Positions 41,752 through 51,157 of a stretch of DNA of 61,505 bases are shown here, in pieces. The DNA comes from an uncultured Lachnospiraceae bacterium (GTDB taxonomy: Bacteria > Bacillota > Clostridia > Lachnospirales > Lachnospiraceae). The notes under the pieces were generated by a model. That model did no database searches, had not been told where the DNA came from, and saw only the letters and a list, made by a program, of their open reading frames with translations. The position numbers and the translations under genes were made by a program. Positions within the stretch are counted from its first letter, which is position 1, and the number at the start of each line of letters is the position of its first letter. The DNA lies in assembly GCA_902788555.1 (NCBI GenBank), contig CADAKQ010000014.1, forward strand, positions 1 to 61,505, given 5' to 3'.

Positions 41752-42464
41752 TGGAAGACAGAAGTCTTGACAAGGCACTTGATATATATTCGACACTTAT
41801 TATCGGAAAAGAGGTATCAGGAAAGGACCCTGATACAAGGGAGCTTTATGAAGAGTTTTATTCTAATTCGGCGGTTTATGATATAACGGTAAGACTTTTG
41901 AAAAAACTCAATCTTAGTATATATGAATATAATGATGCCATATATCTTACGGCAGGAGAAGGAAATAAGATATTTGGTTATACCAATGATGATATGAAGC
42001 GTATGTTGGGATTGCGTGTCAACAGAGAGCTTTATATGGTTTATTTCATAATGTACAATGCCTTGCTTTTGTTTTATAGGGACTCGGCATCATATCAGGT
42101 AAAGGAGTTTATAAAAACCGGTGATATACTTGATAGTGTGAATGATTATATGCTTAAATTTACATCTGATTTATCCGTTTATTCGATGGATGAGATAGAA
42201 GAGGAGAGCTTTAAATCAATAGCGTTACTTTGGGACGAGCTTCCGACGGTTACATCTGAAGATAAGGAGAAAAACAGAGCCTCCAAAGCATCGCGAATAG
42301 GTTATATCAAGCTCACATTTAACTTCCTTATCGAGCAAAAGCTTTTTGTGGCTGTATCAGACAGATATTATCCTACAGACAGATTTAAGGCTGTAGTTGA
42401 AAATTACTTTGAAGAATATAAGGGCAGGATATACGAGATACTCGGAGGTAAAGAGGATGCCTAG
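41751..42464 (+). CDS. jetB: JetB-like (DUF6063) KITE subunit
   Basis: The 237-residue protein has tandem winged-helix features (VYDITVRLLKKLNLSIYEYN, IYLTAGEGNKIFGY, LIEQKLFVAVSDRYYPTD), as expected for the KITE-type subunit MksE/JetB that binds the kleisin and SMC heads. It is coupled to both neighbours: it starts in the jetA stop codon and its last 8 nt overlap the jetC start. This tight packing points to fixed stoichiometry of the complex. Confidence 0.78.
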   Translation: MEDRSLDKALDIYSTLIIGKEVSGKDPDTRELYEEFYSNSAVYDITVRLLKKLNLSIYEYNDAIYLTAGEGNKIFGYTNDDMKRMLGLRVNRELYMVYFIMYNALLLFYRDSASYQVKEFIKTGDILDSVNDYMLKFTSDLSVYSMDEIEEESFKSIALLWDELPTVTSEDKEKNRASKASRIGYIKLTFNFLIEQKLFVAVSDRYYPTDRFKAVVENYFEEYKGRIYEILGGKEDA

Positions 42465-45400
42465 TATAAACAGGATAAGAGTAAACAATGTAAAATATAA
42501 TTTTGGCACTCAGGTTTATGATGATTTTACGATGAGAATGTATGGAAGAAATACCATATATGATCTTGCAAACGGTGGTGGTAAAAGTGTGCTTATGCTG
42601 CTTTTGCTGCAGAATATGCTGCCTAATTCCACACTTGATGAAAAGCAGCCTATAGAAAAGCTTTTTAGAGCAGGAAATAATAACACGGTTATTCATTCTC
42701 TTATCGAGTGGAAGCTTGATGATCAAATGGATAATGAGGGCTATCGTTATATGACGACAGGCTTTTGTGCAAGAAAAGCGAAGGAGTCGGAACAGGAAGG
42801 CAGCGGACCGAAGGAGATAGCTTCGGTAGAATATTTTAATTATTGCATACTATATAGGGAATTTAACAAAAATGATATCATCAACCTTCCTCTTGTTAAA
42901 GACGGAGAGAGAATTTCTTACAGTGGACTTCGTTCGTATTTAAAGGAGCTTGAGCATAATGATATGAGTCTTAAGGTTATGGTGTTTGACAGAAGGGGCG
43001 AGTATCAAAGATATATAAGTACGTTTGGATTACATGACAGTCAGTGGGAGATTATAAGAGGTATCAATAAGACAGAAGGACATGTAAGAACATATTTTGA
43101 AACAAATTACAGAACAACACGTAAGGTTGTTGAAGACCTTCTGATTGAGGAGATAATAGAAAAAGCATTTATGGTAAAGACCAATCTCGAGGAATCGGGC
43201 GATGAATCTATGGCGCGTATGCTTATGGATATAAAGGAGCAGCTTACCATACTTACAAAAAAGAAAAAGGATATCTCAAATTATGATTACCAGATAGAGC
43301 TTATAAGAGTACTAACCGACAAGATAGATTCATTTATGAATCTTTATGAGGAACAGGATAATTATAAGAGAATGCTTGCGGGTATTTTTAAAACCGGTGA
43401 GGAATTTGCAAAGGGTGATGAAGCATATATGCAAAGCCTTGAGGCAAAGAAGGATGCAAAGCTTATGGAAAAGCATAAGCAACGTGAGCATATAGAATGT
43501 CTTAAGGTTACAAGAGATAAAAGAATACTGTCTGAGATAAAGGATGAGGCAAGGGGATTGAAGGAAAAGGCAAATGTTTATAAAGATCAATCCCGTGATA
43601 TGGAAGCTGACTATAGATTAAAGGAAAGTATAAATGACTATCTGTTATATCTTGAAGACAAGAAAAAATATGATGAATGTGATTCTGTAATAAAGACTAT
43701 AAGAAGCGGAGCAGCATATGATGATGAGCTTTTATATACATATGTCTATAATATTAAAAAATTGATTGATGAAAAAAACAGAGAGCTTGACGAAATATGT
43801 AAGGAACTTTCTTCGTCTATAAGCTCGGCTAAGCTTGAAAAGGAGTATCATGAGAGGCTTCTTAACGAAGCAAGACTAAGTCTGGCAGTACGGGAAAGCG
43901 AATGTAAAAAGGCAAAGGAGGATATAGAAAATATAAGTGAAAAGCTTTCACAGGTTAAGCTTAGCATGAATAACATAAGCTTTGCCGATTATGATGAACA
44001 GCTTCTTGATTTGGAGGAGAATATCAGAAACGTAAAGAAAAGATTGGATGATATTTCAGGTGAAGAGGATAAGCTGATATCAGATGAAAGAGAGGAAAAA
44101 GGAAGGCTTTTTGAATATGAACAAAAAAGGATATCTCTGGAAAGAATAATTAATGATATAAAGAATCGCGAAGAAGAATATGAAGAGACATTAAATAAAT
44201 TTAACAATATCAGCTCAATTTACGGAGCAGACAAGGAAAGTCGTCTCGTTGACGTTATTTCTGAAAGAATAACCAATGAGATTTTGGAGCTTGCAGACTT
44301 AAAGCATGATATCAAAAGAAGCGATAAGAAGATGAAAATGCTGAAGGAGGGAAGACTTATTGCTCCTTCTAAGGCAGTAAGAAAGGTTATTGATTATATC
44401 GAAACAAGACATGGTATGACGGCTATGTTTGGTATGGACTATCTTTCGGCTTTAAGCTTTGAAAAAAAAGAAAAGCTTTTATCGGAAAATCCACTTTTAC
44501 CATATGGAATTCTGATAGAGGATTTTGAAGCAATAAAGGATGATTCGAACATAAAGGAAATTGATACTGATGGAGAAGCAGTCTTTATATATGATATGAA
44601 AAATGATTTGGAAAAGGCGTTCTTTATCGGAGAAAATATGCTTTATGTAAGTGCAGATAAGGAATTCTTCTTAGGTGATGAAACAAAGGATAAGCTGATT
44701 TTTAAAGAGACGGAAAAGGAAAAAGAGCTTAAGCTTTCCTGTGAGATGAAGGAGAAGCTTCTTGATGCCTACAGAGAAGACAGGGCATTTGTTGTAAAGA
44801 CCTTAAACAGCAATATTTTGGAGGATGCAGAAAAGCTTAAGGAAAGTGAAAAGGAGTTAAAGGAAAAAGAGAACCTTATTAAAAATTGTGAAGACAATAT
44901 CAGACGCTATGAGAGTGAGATAAACAAGCTTAAACAGGAAAAGGAAGCAAAGAGAAAATATTATGAAGAGCTTATAGCTGACAGCAACAGGCTTTATACT
45001 GTTAAAGAACTCAGTGAAATTATAGAATCACAGGAAAAAGTACTTGAAAAAAGCAAATCGGAGTCTGAACGTTTACGGGATGAGATTAACCGCCTTGTGG
45101 CTGATGATGGAAGTAAAAATGTAGATGTCATAATGCTTGAATCAAAATTGCAGGCTTTGGAAAAAAAGAAAGATGAGCTTGCAAATGATTGGAACAATAA
45201 TTATAGAAATTATTATAATCCGGATAAGGAGTATGATATCTTAAGTCTTTCGTTTGACGAAATTAAGGCTAAGTTTACAGCTATGAAGATATCCTTTGAT
45301 GATGAGAAAAAGGCTATTGAGGATAAGCAGCTTCTCATGGATACGCTTAAGATATCCATGGAGAGGATTTTGAATACTATAAAAAAACGTGGCACCGGTA

Positions 45401-46860
45401 TAGAGGTTATCAAAAAACTGAAAGAGGATGACGGACTTTTTGCGATAGATGATGAAGCTCTTGATGCGATAAGAAGAAATATAGACGAGCTTGATTATCA
45501 GGCAAAAGGCTATGAGGAAGCATATAAGAATAAAATGTCTGAAGCAGACAGATTGTCGGGAAGTATTGACTATGCTGTTGAAAATATAAAATCGGCATTT
45601 GGACATTTTGAAGAATCGGATGCTTCTCTTGCCGAGGTTACCTCATATCTTGCAGAAGGAGAGAGACTTCTTGAAAGACTGGATAAAGAAGCTAAAGAAA
45701 GCGAAGCAGAATATAAGCGCTATGCAAAGGAGCAGGGCTATATGCTTGAGCTTTATAAGGACGTAAAGCGCATTATAACTACTAACGACATAAGCCTTGA
45801 GGATGCATTTACCATAACCGAGGATAAGGAAAAGCTGAGAGAGCTGTTTGAGGATACCCTGATAAAATACGACAGAAGCAGCAAAAAGCTTGATAAAGCA
45901 AAAAATGAACTTTTAAGATTTAAGGGTAATACTTCACAGGCACTTGAGCAGATGAGCATGTTCGAGCTTGCAGGTACAATAAGAGAGGACGTAACCATAC
46001 CGGCTTCATATACGCTTGCTAAAGAGCTGAGTGATAATCTTGGTAAAACGATAGAATATATAAAGCTTGAAAGAGACAGGGTAGAAAAGAGTCTCTCGGA
46101 TATGGAAACAATTAAAGAAAATTTTGAAGAACAGTGTCTCCAAAGATGTCTTGATGTAAGGACTGAGCTTGACAAGCTTCCGAAGCTTTCAAGAATTATA
46201 TCCGAGGGTGAGGCTATACAGGTGGTTGACCTGAGTATACCGTATGTCAAGGATGAATTTTTGAAGCAGAAGATGTCAGACTACATTGATAAGGTTGTAG
46301 CGGCTGCCGATGGATATGATAATGATAAGGACAGAATGAAATTTATACGCGGAAGTCTTACTCTTAAAAAGCTGTTTGGTGTTATAGTTACAGATATGAA
46401 TGCGATAAAGCTTACACTTTATAAACGCGAAAGAATAAGAGAACAGAGCCGCTATCTTAAGTATGAAGAGGCTGTAGGAAGTACCGGTCAGTCACAGGGT
46501 ATATATATACAGTTTCTGGTCGCCATAATTAATTATATATCCGGCATGTATCTTACAAAAAATGATGAGATAACAACCAAAACGATTTTTATAGATAATC
46601 CGTTTGGTGCGGCAAAGGACGTATATATATGGGAGCCGATATTTGAACTTTTAAAGGCAAATCATGTTCAACTTATCGTTCCGGCAAGAGGAGTAACACC
46701 GGCTATAACAGGCAAGTTTGATGTGAATTATATACTCGGACAGCAGATGTCGAAGGGCAAGCAGCTTACTGTAGTTACAAACTACACAAGCAAGGTTGAC
46801 CAGGAGGAAGTGGAGTATCAGGAATTAGAGTATGAACAGGTTAGTTTCGATTTTATATAA
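42457..46860 (+). CDS. jetC: JetC-like SMC ATPase (MksB/MukB type)
   Basis: Start at ATG 42457 with GGAGG 8 nt upstream; 1467 residues. The N-terminal head has Walker A NGGGKSVL (39-46). Two very long coiled-coil arms (about 270-640 and 760-1240) flank a hinge-like region (about 645-760, with RKVIDYIETRHGMTAMFGMD). The C-terminal head has a signature GSTGQSQGIYIQF (near 1342) and Walker B TIFIDNPFGAAKD (near 1377). The size and order fit Wadjet JetC. No jetD (the plasmid-cutting TOPRIM nuclease) follows; the next gene is an unrelated radical SAM protein after a 93-nt gap. The complex may therefore be a condensin-like chromosome factor or depend on a distant JetD. Confidence 0.88.
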   Translation: MPSINRIRVNNVKYNFGTQVYDDFTMRMYGRNTIYDLANGGGKSVLMLLLLQNMLPNSTLDEKQPIEKLFRAGNNNTVIHSLIEWKLDDQMDNEGYRYMTTGFCARKAKESEQEGSGPKEIASVEYFNYCILYREFNKNDIINLPLVKDGERISYSGLRSYLKELEHNDMSLKVMVFDRRGEYQRYISTFGLHDSQWEIIRGINKTEGHVRTYFETNYRTTRKVVEDLLIEEIIEKAFMVKTNLEESGDESMARMLMDIKEQLTILTKKKKDISNYDYQIELIRVLTDKIDSFMNLYEEQDNYKRMLAGIFKTGEEFAKGDEAYMQSLEAKKDAKLMEKHKQREHIECLKVTRDKRILSEIKDEARGLKEKANVYKDQSRDMEADYRLKESINDYLLYLEDKKKYDECDSVIKTIRSGAAYDDELLYTYVYNIKKLIDEKNRELDEICKELSSSISSAKLEKEYHERLLNEARLSLAVRESECKKAKEDIENISEKLSQVKLSMNNISFADYDEQLLDLEENIRNVKKRLDDISGEEDKLISDEREEKGRLFEYEQKRISLERIINDIKNREEEYEETLNKFNNISSIYGADKESRLVDVISERITNEILELADLKHDIKRSDKKMKMLKEGRLIAPSKAVRKVIDYIETRHGMTAMFGMDYLSALSFEKKEKLLSENPLLPYGILIEDFEAIKDDSNIKEIDTDGEAVFIYDMKNDLEKAFFIGENMLYVSADKEFFLGDETKDKLIFKETEKEKELKLSCEMKEKLLDAYREDRAFVVKTLNSNILEDAEKLKESEKELKEKENLIKNCEDNIRRYESEINKLKQEKEAKRKYYEELIADSNRLYTVKELSEIIESQEKVLEKSKSESERLRDEINRLVADDGSKNVDVIMLESKLQALEKKKDELANDWNNNYRNYYNPDKEYDILSLSFDEIKAKFTAMKISFDDEKKAIEDKQLLMDTLKISMERILNTIKKRGTGIEVIKKLKEDDGLFAIDDEALDAIRRNIDELDYQAKGYEEAYKNKMSEADRLSGSIDYAVENIKSAFGHFEESDASLAEVTSYLAEGERLLERLDKEAKESEAEYKRYAKEQGYMLELYKDVKRIITTNDISLEDAFTITEDKEKLRELFEDTLIKYDRSSKKLDKAKNELLRFKGNTSQALEQMSMFELAGTIREDVTIPASYTLAKELSDNLGKTIEYIKLERDRVEKSLSDMETIKENFEEQCLQRCLDVRTELDKLPKLSRIISEGEAIQVVDLSIPYVKDEFLKQKMSDYIDKVVAAADGYDNDKDRMKFIRGSLTLKKLFGVIVTDMNAIKLTLYKRERIREQSRYLKYEEAVGSTGQSQGIYIQFLVAIINYISGMYLTKNDEITTKTIFIDNPFGAAKDVYIWEPIFELLKANHVQLIVPARGVTPAITGKFDVNYILGQQMSKGKQLTVVTNYTSKVDQEEVEYQELEYEQVSFDFI

Positions 46861-46953
46861 AGAAGATTAGTTGGTGTAATAATCTGTTATTTGCATGAGT
46901 GAACTTATTTTGGCTTTAGGATATATATAATAAAATATACATAGGAGAAAAAT

Positions 46954-47832
46954 ATGCACTATAAAGAGGTAAAAGCGGTCTTGTCACCGCAAAGCGGTAT
47001 GAACATATATCGCGGCTGTCTGCATGGCTGTATATACTGTGATTCAAGAAGCAAATGCTATCGCATGACACATGATTTTGAGGATGTGGAGATAAAGGCG
47101 AGAGCGGATGACATTCTTGAACATACGCTGAAACGAAAACGAAATAAAACCATGATAGTTACCGGCTCTATGAGTGACCCATACATACCGATTGAGGAGG
47201 AGCTTCAGATTACAAGAAGATGCTTGAATCAGATAGAACGGTTTGATTTTGGAGTTGTCATACAGACGAAGTCAAATCTTATATTAAGAGATATAGACAT
47301 TCTTGAAAGGATAAATAAGAAGACGAAATGTGTGGTTGCCATGACTCTTACAACCTTTGATGATGAGCTTTGCAAAAAGCTTGAACCGGGGGTATGTGTA
47401 ACAAGCGAGAGGGTAAAGGTTTTGATGGAAATGAAAAAAAGAGGAATTCCTACGATAGTATGGATTACACCTCTTCTTCCGTTTATAAATGATACAGAGG
47501 AAAATCTTAATGGCTTGCTTGATTATTGTATTGAAGCAGGAGTGTACGGAATCATTTATTCACATGGAATGGGTATGACACTTCGTGAAGGAAACAGGGA
47601 ATATTTCTATGAACAGCTTGACAGGTGTTTTCCGGGAATGAAGGATAAGTATATAGGAACCTTCGGAAATTCATATGAGGTTCCGAGCCCCAACAGTATG
47701 GCTTTGACAAAGCTGTTAAAGAGTACGTGTGAGGAGCATGGAATAGTTTATGATCAGGAGGAGCTGTTCAGATATATGAGGGAGTATAAAAATAAAACCC
47801 TTGGGGTTCAGATGTCAATATTTGATTACTAA
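46954..47832 (+). CDS. SPL-family radical SAM protein
   Basis: The 292-residue enzyme has the radical SAM motif CxxxCxxC at Cys22, Cys26 and Cys29 (YRGCLHGCIYCD). The VTGSMSDPYIPIE and GVVIQTKSNLILRDIDIL segments mark the spore-photoproduct-lyase-like group often annotated as Rv2578c-like. True SplB has a conserved cysteine for thymine dimer repair that is not evident here, so repair activity is not claimed. The C-terminus (LGVQMSIFDY) is typical of this subfamily. ATAGGAGAAAAAT precedes the ATG. It is not obviously operonic with the SMC genes; the malic enzyme follows after 33 nt. Confidence 0.85.
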   Translation: MHYKEVKAVLSPQSGMNIYRGCLHGCIYCDSRSKCYRMTHDFEDVEIKARADDILEHTLKRKRNKTMIVTGSMSDPYIPIEEELQITRRCLNQIERFDFGVVIQTKSNLILRDIDILERINKKTKCVVAMTLTTFDDELCKKLEPGVCVTSERVKVLMEMKKRGIPTIVWITPLLPFINDTEENLNGLLDYCIEAGVYGIIYSHGMGMTLREGNREYFYEQLDRCFPGMKDKYIGTFGNSYEVPSPNSMALTKLLKSTCEEHGIVYDQEELFRYMREYKNKTLGVQMSIFDY

Positions 47833-47865
47833 TGAATTAAAATAAAAAATATAAGGAGAATAAAA

Positions 47866-49035
47866 ATGGATTACAACGAGTTAAGCTTAAAAATGCATGA
47901 GGAAAATCGCGGAAAGATAGAGGTTATCTCTAAGGTAGAGGTTAAGACTAAGGATGATCTTAGTACGGCATATACACCGGGAGTTGCAGAGCCTTGCCGT
48001 AAGATAAGAGACAATAAGATGGATGTATATAAATATACCAATAAGTCAAATCTTGTAGCAGTAGTATCTGATGGAACGGCCGTCCTCGGTCTGGGAGATA
48101 TAGGCCCTGAGGCTGCTATACCTGTTATGGAAGGAAAGTCTATCTTATTTAAAACCTTTGGCAATGTAGATGCATTTCCAATCTGTCTTGATACTAAGGA
48201 TGTAGATGAGATAGTTGAGACGGTTAAAAGAATTGCACCTGTATTTGGCGGAATAAATCTTGAGGATATCGCAGCACCAAGATGCTTTGAGATAGAAAAA
48301 AGACTTAAGGAGGAGCTTGATATACCTGTATTTCACGATGATCAGCACGGAACGGCTGTTGTAGTTTGCGCAGGTCTTATAAATGCTTTAAAGATAGTAG
48401 GAAAGAAGATGGAGGATATAAGTGCGGTTATAAGCGGTGCAGGTGCTGCCGGAATATCAATCTGTAAATTGCTTATGAGATTCGGAATCGGTAATGTTGT
48501 TCTTGTAAACAGCAAGGGGGCACTTTGTCCGGGGGAACCGCATATGAATCCTGCCCAAGCCCAAATGGCAGAGATAACTAACAAGAACAGAGAAAGAGGA
48601 AGTCTTGCTGATGTTATGAAGGGTAAGGATGTATTTATAGGAGTATCCGCACCGGGAATCGTTACACCGGAAATGGTTGCATCCATGGCAGAAAATGCAA
48701 TGGTATTTGCCATGGCGAATCCTACACCGGAGATAATGCCTAAAGAAGCTAAAAAGGGTGGAGCAAGAATAATAGCTACAGGCCGTTCGGATTTTCCTAA
48801 CCAGATAAATAATGTCCTTGTATTTCCGGGAATATTCAGAGGCGCACTTGATGCTCGTGCTACCGATATAACGGAAGACATGAAGGTTGCAGCCGCAAAA
48901 GCTATCGCCTCAATTGTAAAGGACGATGAGTTAAACGAAGAATACATAATTCCTGATGCTTTTAACAAGGAAGTTGCCAAGGCTGTTGCACAGGCTGTGG
49001 CTGATTGTGCAAGAGAGTCGGGTGTAGTAAAGTAA
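47866..49035 (+). CDS. NAD(P)-dependent malic enzyme
   Basis: The 389-residue protein is the short bacterial malic enzyme that converts malate to pyruvate and CO2. Signatures include the Tyr region STAYTPGVAEPCRKI, VSDGTAVLGLGDIGP, and the metal-binding PVFHDDQHGTAVV. The dinucleotide loop is VISGAGAAGISI, and ATGRSDFPNQINNVL is the C-terminal conserved block. Cofactor preference cannot be read safely. No phosphotransacetylase tail is present. It provides pyruvate or NADPH and fits with citrate synthase and glutamate dehydrogenase in the window. AAGGAGAAT precedes the ATG. Confidence 0.95.
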   Translation: MDYNELSLKMHEENRGKIEVISKVEVKTKDDLSTAYTPGVAEPCRKIRDNKMDVYKYTNKSNLVAVVSDGTAVLGLGDIGPEAAIPVMEGKSILFKTFGNVDAFPICLDTKDVDEIVETVKRIAPVFGGINLEDIAAPRCFEIEKRLKEELDIPVFHDDQHGTAVVVCAGLINALKIVGKKMEDISAVISGAGAAGISICKLLMRFGIGNVVLVNSKGALCPGEPHMNPAQAQMAEITNKNRERGSLADVMKGKDVFIGVSAPGIVTPEMVASMAENAMVFAMANPTPEIMPKEAKKGGARIIATGRSDFPNQINNVLVFPGIFRGALDARATDITEDMKVAAAKAIASIVKDDELNEEYIIPDAFNKEVAKAVAQAVADCARESGVVK

Positions 49036-49090
49036 AACATACATTAAAAGAATCTTTATACAGTGTTAAAAGTAGAGTATTTAGAAAACG

Positions 49091-49135
49091 TGTAGCAGCT
49101 TGCCTGACGATTACTCTGTCAGTATACGGTCAAGC
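49091..49135 (+). repeat. Remnant (right half) of the palindromic hairpin element
   Basis: TGTAGCAGCTTGCCTGACGA and TTACTCTGTCAG align to the right half of copy 3 (GGGTAGCGAAAGCGTGCCTG, ACGATTACTCAGTCAG). The stretch GCCTGACGATTACTCxGTCAG differs at one base. The left half and hairpin loop are missing, and the right arm is degraded. It lies in the 128-nt gap before the MoxR gene. Confidence 0.65.
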
Positions 49136-49163
49136 GTTAAATATAGAAGAAAGGAAAATGCGT

Positions 49164-50090
49164 ATGAACGAAAAACTTCAAGCAGTCTGTGACGAGGTAA
49201 ATACCGTTATAAAGGGTAAAGAGGATGTCGTAAGTAAGGTGCTTGCTGCTGTAATAGCGGGCGGACATATTCTTATGGAGGACATACCGGGAGTAGGAAA
49301 AACAACTCTTGCGACAACCTTTGCAAAAAGTATGTCACTTAATTATAAAAGAGTTCAGTTTACACCGGATGTCCTTCCGAGTGATATACTTGGATTTTCC
49401 ATGTACAATGCTCAGACCAAGGATTTTGAATACAGAGAGGGATCTGTTTTTTGTAATCTCTTTTTAGCCGATGAGATAAACAGAACATCTCCGAAAACTC
49501 AGTCGGCACTTCTTGAGGTTATGGAGGAGCATACAGCAACCGTGGATGGTGTAACAAGAAAGCTTCCGGAACCGTTTATAGTAATTGCAACAGAAAATCC
49601 TTATGGTTCATCAGGAACACAGATGCTTCCGGAATCACAGCTTGACAGATTTATGGTATGTCTTTCCATGGGGTATCCGGCACATGAGGATGCTGTTAAG
49701 ATATTAAAGGGAAATGCTTTTCATCCTATAGATAATGTTAAAGATATAATAACTGTTGACGAGCTTATTGCACTTAGAAAAACGGCCAATGATATGTATG
49801 TACATGATGAGATTTATGAATATATAGTTAATATCGTTGAGTCTACAAGAGTAAATGAGATGTTCTCCATGGGAGCAAGTCCGAGAGGAACAATTGCACT
49901 TTTAAGGATGGCTAAGGCTATGGCGGTTCTTGACGGAAGAGATTTTGTTACTGCAAAGGATGTTCAAAGCGTAACAAAGGATACCTTGGGACACAGGGTT
50001 AAGCTAAGTGCGAGAGCAAAAGCACAGGGACTTAATATGGAGCAGGCAATGCGTCTTTTACTTAACACTATACCGGCACCGAGAAATTAG
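49164..50090 (+). CDS. MoxR family AAA ATPase
   Basis: Start at ATG 49164 (AAGGA 8 nt upstream); the open frame upstream to 49005 crosses the element remnant and the previous gene. The 308-residue ATPase has Walker A GVGKTTLA, Walker B LADEINRTSPKTQSALLEVM, sensor ATENP and sensor 2 SPRGTIALLRMA. MoxR ATPases act as chaperones, and with DUF58 and transglutaminase-like genes they form a conserved operon. All three are here in order. The system is thought to mature or insert a metal into a protein at the membrane. The exact substrate is unknown. Confidence 0.93.
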   Translation: MNEKLQAVCDEVNTVIKGKEDVVSKVLAAVIAGGHILMEDIPGVGKTTLATTFAKSMSLNYKRVQFTPDVLPSDILGFSMYNAQTKDFEYREGSVFCNLFLADEINRTSPKTQSALLEVMEEHTATVDGVTRKLPEPFIVIATENPYGSSGTQMLPESQLDRFMVCLSMGYPAHEDAVKILKGNAFHPIDNVKDIITVDELIALRKTANDMYVHDEIYEYIVNIVESTRVNEMFSMGASPRGTIALLRMAKAMAVLDGRDFVTAKDVQSVTKDTLGHRVKLSARAKAQGLNMEQAMRLLLNTIPAPRN

Positions 50091-50107
50091 CAGTTTGGAG
50101 TTTTCAG

Positions 50108-51157
50108 ATGGAAAGTATTGTAAGATTAATCATCTATGCAATTTTAATATTAATAAATTGGCTTTTATATTTCTTTCTGCATAGCCATTTTTACTTTATG
50201 CTTTTGGTAATAATGGCTACAGCTCCTTTTTTGTCTGTTATAATGGCTTTTTTATTAAGACATTTTACGGAGATTTCGGTGGAATCCGCTTTTGGAAGCA
50301 CGGATAAAGAATATGGGAGACAAAATGATAAATTGTATTTTTTTATTAGGATAACGAATCCGACGATTTTTATTTCACTTGATACAATGCTTGAACTTGA
50401 ATTTAAAAACACTTTCTTTAAATCTGAAGGTGTTCATAAAATATCCGTACCAATACACTGCTTCAAGGGTAATAAAATAGAAATACCGATAGAAGCATCT
50501 CTCCCGGGCATAGTCAGTATGGGAATAAGAAAAATATATATAAAGGATTTAATGGGCTTTGTAAGACTAAAGAAAAGAATTGGCACATCTGCCGAAACGA
50601 TAGTTATGCCGGAGATATTGGGAGAGTACAATTATGATAAGGCAGCTCTTGAACAGGGTTCACTCGAAAGTGAAGAAAGCTCCAAAAAAGGCAGTGACTT
50701 CTCGGATGTTCAGGAGATTAGAGAGTATATCCCGGGTGACAAGCTGATGAGTATACATTGGAAATTATCTGCAAAAAGAGACATACTTATGGTTAAGGAC
50801 AGAGCGAGTATGTCTGATAGACAGCTTGTCGTTTTGATTGAACTTGTAAAAAATACTAATGAACAGTTAAATATGATTCTTTCGTCGTCATATTCGCTGA
50901 TAAATCAGATAGTAAATGACGGCACTACAGTCAGATTTATGTACTGGAATATAATCAGCTATGAATATGAAACAGCAAGAATAGACTATAAAAATGATCT
51001 TGACACTGCATTTGCAGGAATGTTTTATCAAAAGACATATTCTGATATGGAAGAGGCGGCATCACATATGGCTTCGGTAAATCCCGAGATAAAAGCATAT
51101 CTGCATATAACTTCTGACGGAGCACAGGTGTTTATGAATATAAGGGAGAATATATAG
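50108..51157 (+). CDS. DUF58 domain membrane protein
   Basis: The 349-residue protein has two N-terminal membrane helices (about 6-25 and 28-52), a beta-rich linker and a C-terminal DUF58 domain. Its hallmark is DVQEIREYIPGDKLMSIHWKL (about 198-220), followed by LMVKDRASMSDRQLVVLIEL, a von Willebrand A-like fold. DUF58 proteins are the standard partner of MoxR ATPases. It overlaps the next gene by 1 nt (stop and GTG share a G), so translation is coupled. Confidence 0.9.
   Translation: MESIVRLIIYAILILINWLLYFFLHSHFYFMLLVIMATAPFLSVIMAFLLRHFTEISVESAFGSTDKEYGRQNDKLYFFIRITNPTIFISLDTMLELEFKNTFFKSEGVHKISVPIHCFKGNKIEIPIEASLPGIVSMGIRKIYIKDLMGFVRLKKRIGTSAETIVMPEILGEYNYDKAALEQGSLESEESSKKGSDFSDVQEIREYIPGDKLMSIHWKLSAKRDILMVKDRASMSDRQLVVLIELVKNTNEQLNMILSSSYSLINQIVNDGTTVRFMYWNIISYEYETARIDYKNDLDTAFAGMFYQKTYSDMEEAASHMASVNPEIKAYLHITSDGAQVFMNIRENI

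Noticed and set aside
46861-46953. Degenerate jetD or other fourth Wadjet gene after jetC
   Set aside because: The 93-nt gap has no coding remnant in any frame; the next gene is a complete radical SAM protein.
48342-49040. Long minus-strand ORF opposite the malic enzyme (232 codons)
   Set aside because: The sense frame encodes all malic enzyme motifs. The antisense product is low-information Ser/Ala-rich sequence without a ribosome site.
49005-49163. N-terminal extension of the MoxR gene
   Set aside because: The in-frame extension runs through the malic enzyme 3' end and the hairpin element remnant and has no MoxR-like sequence. The ATG at 49164 has a good ribosome site.
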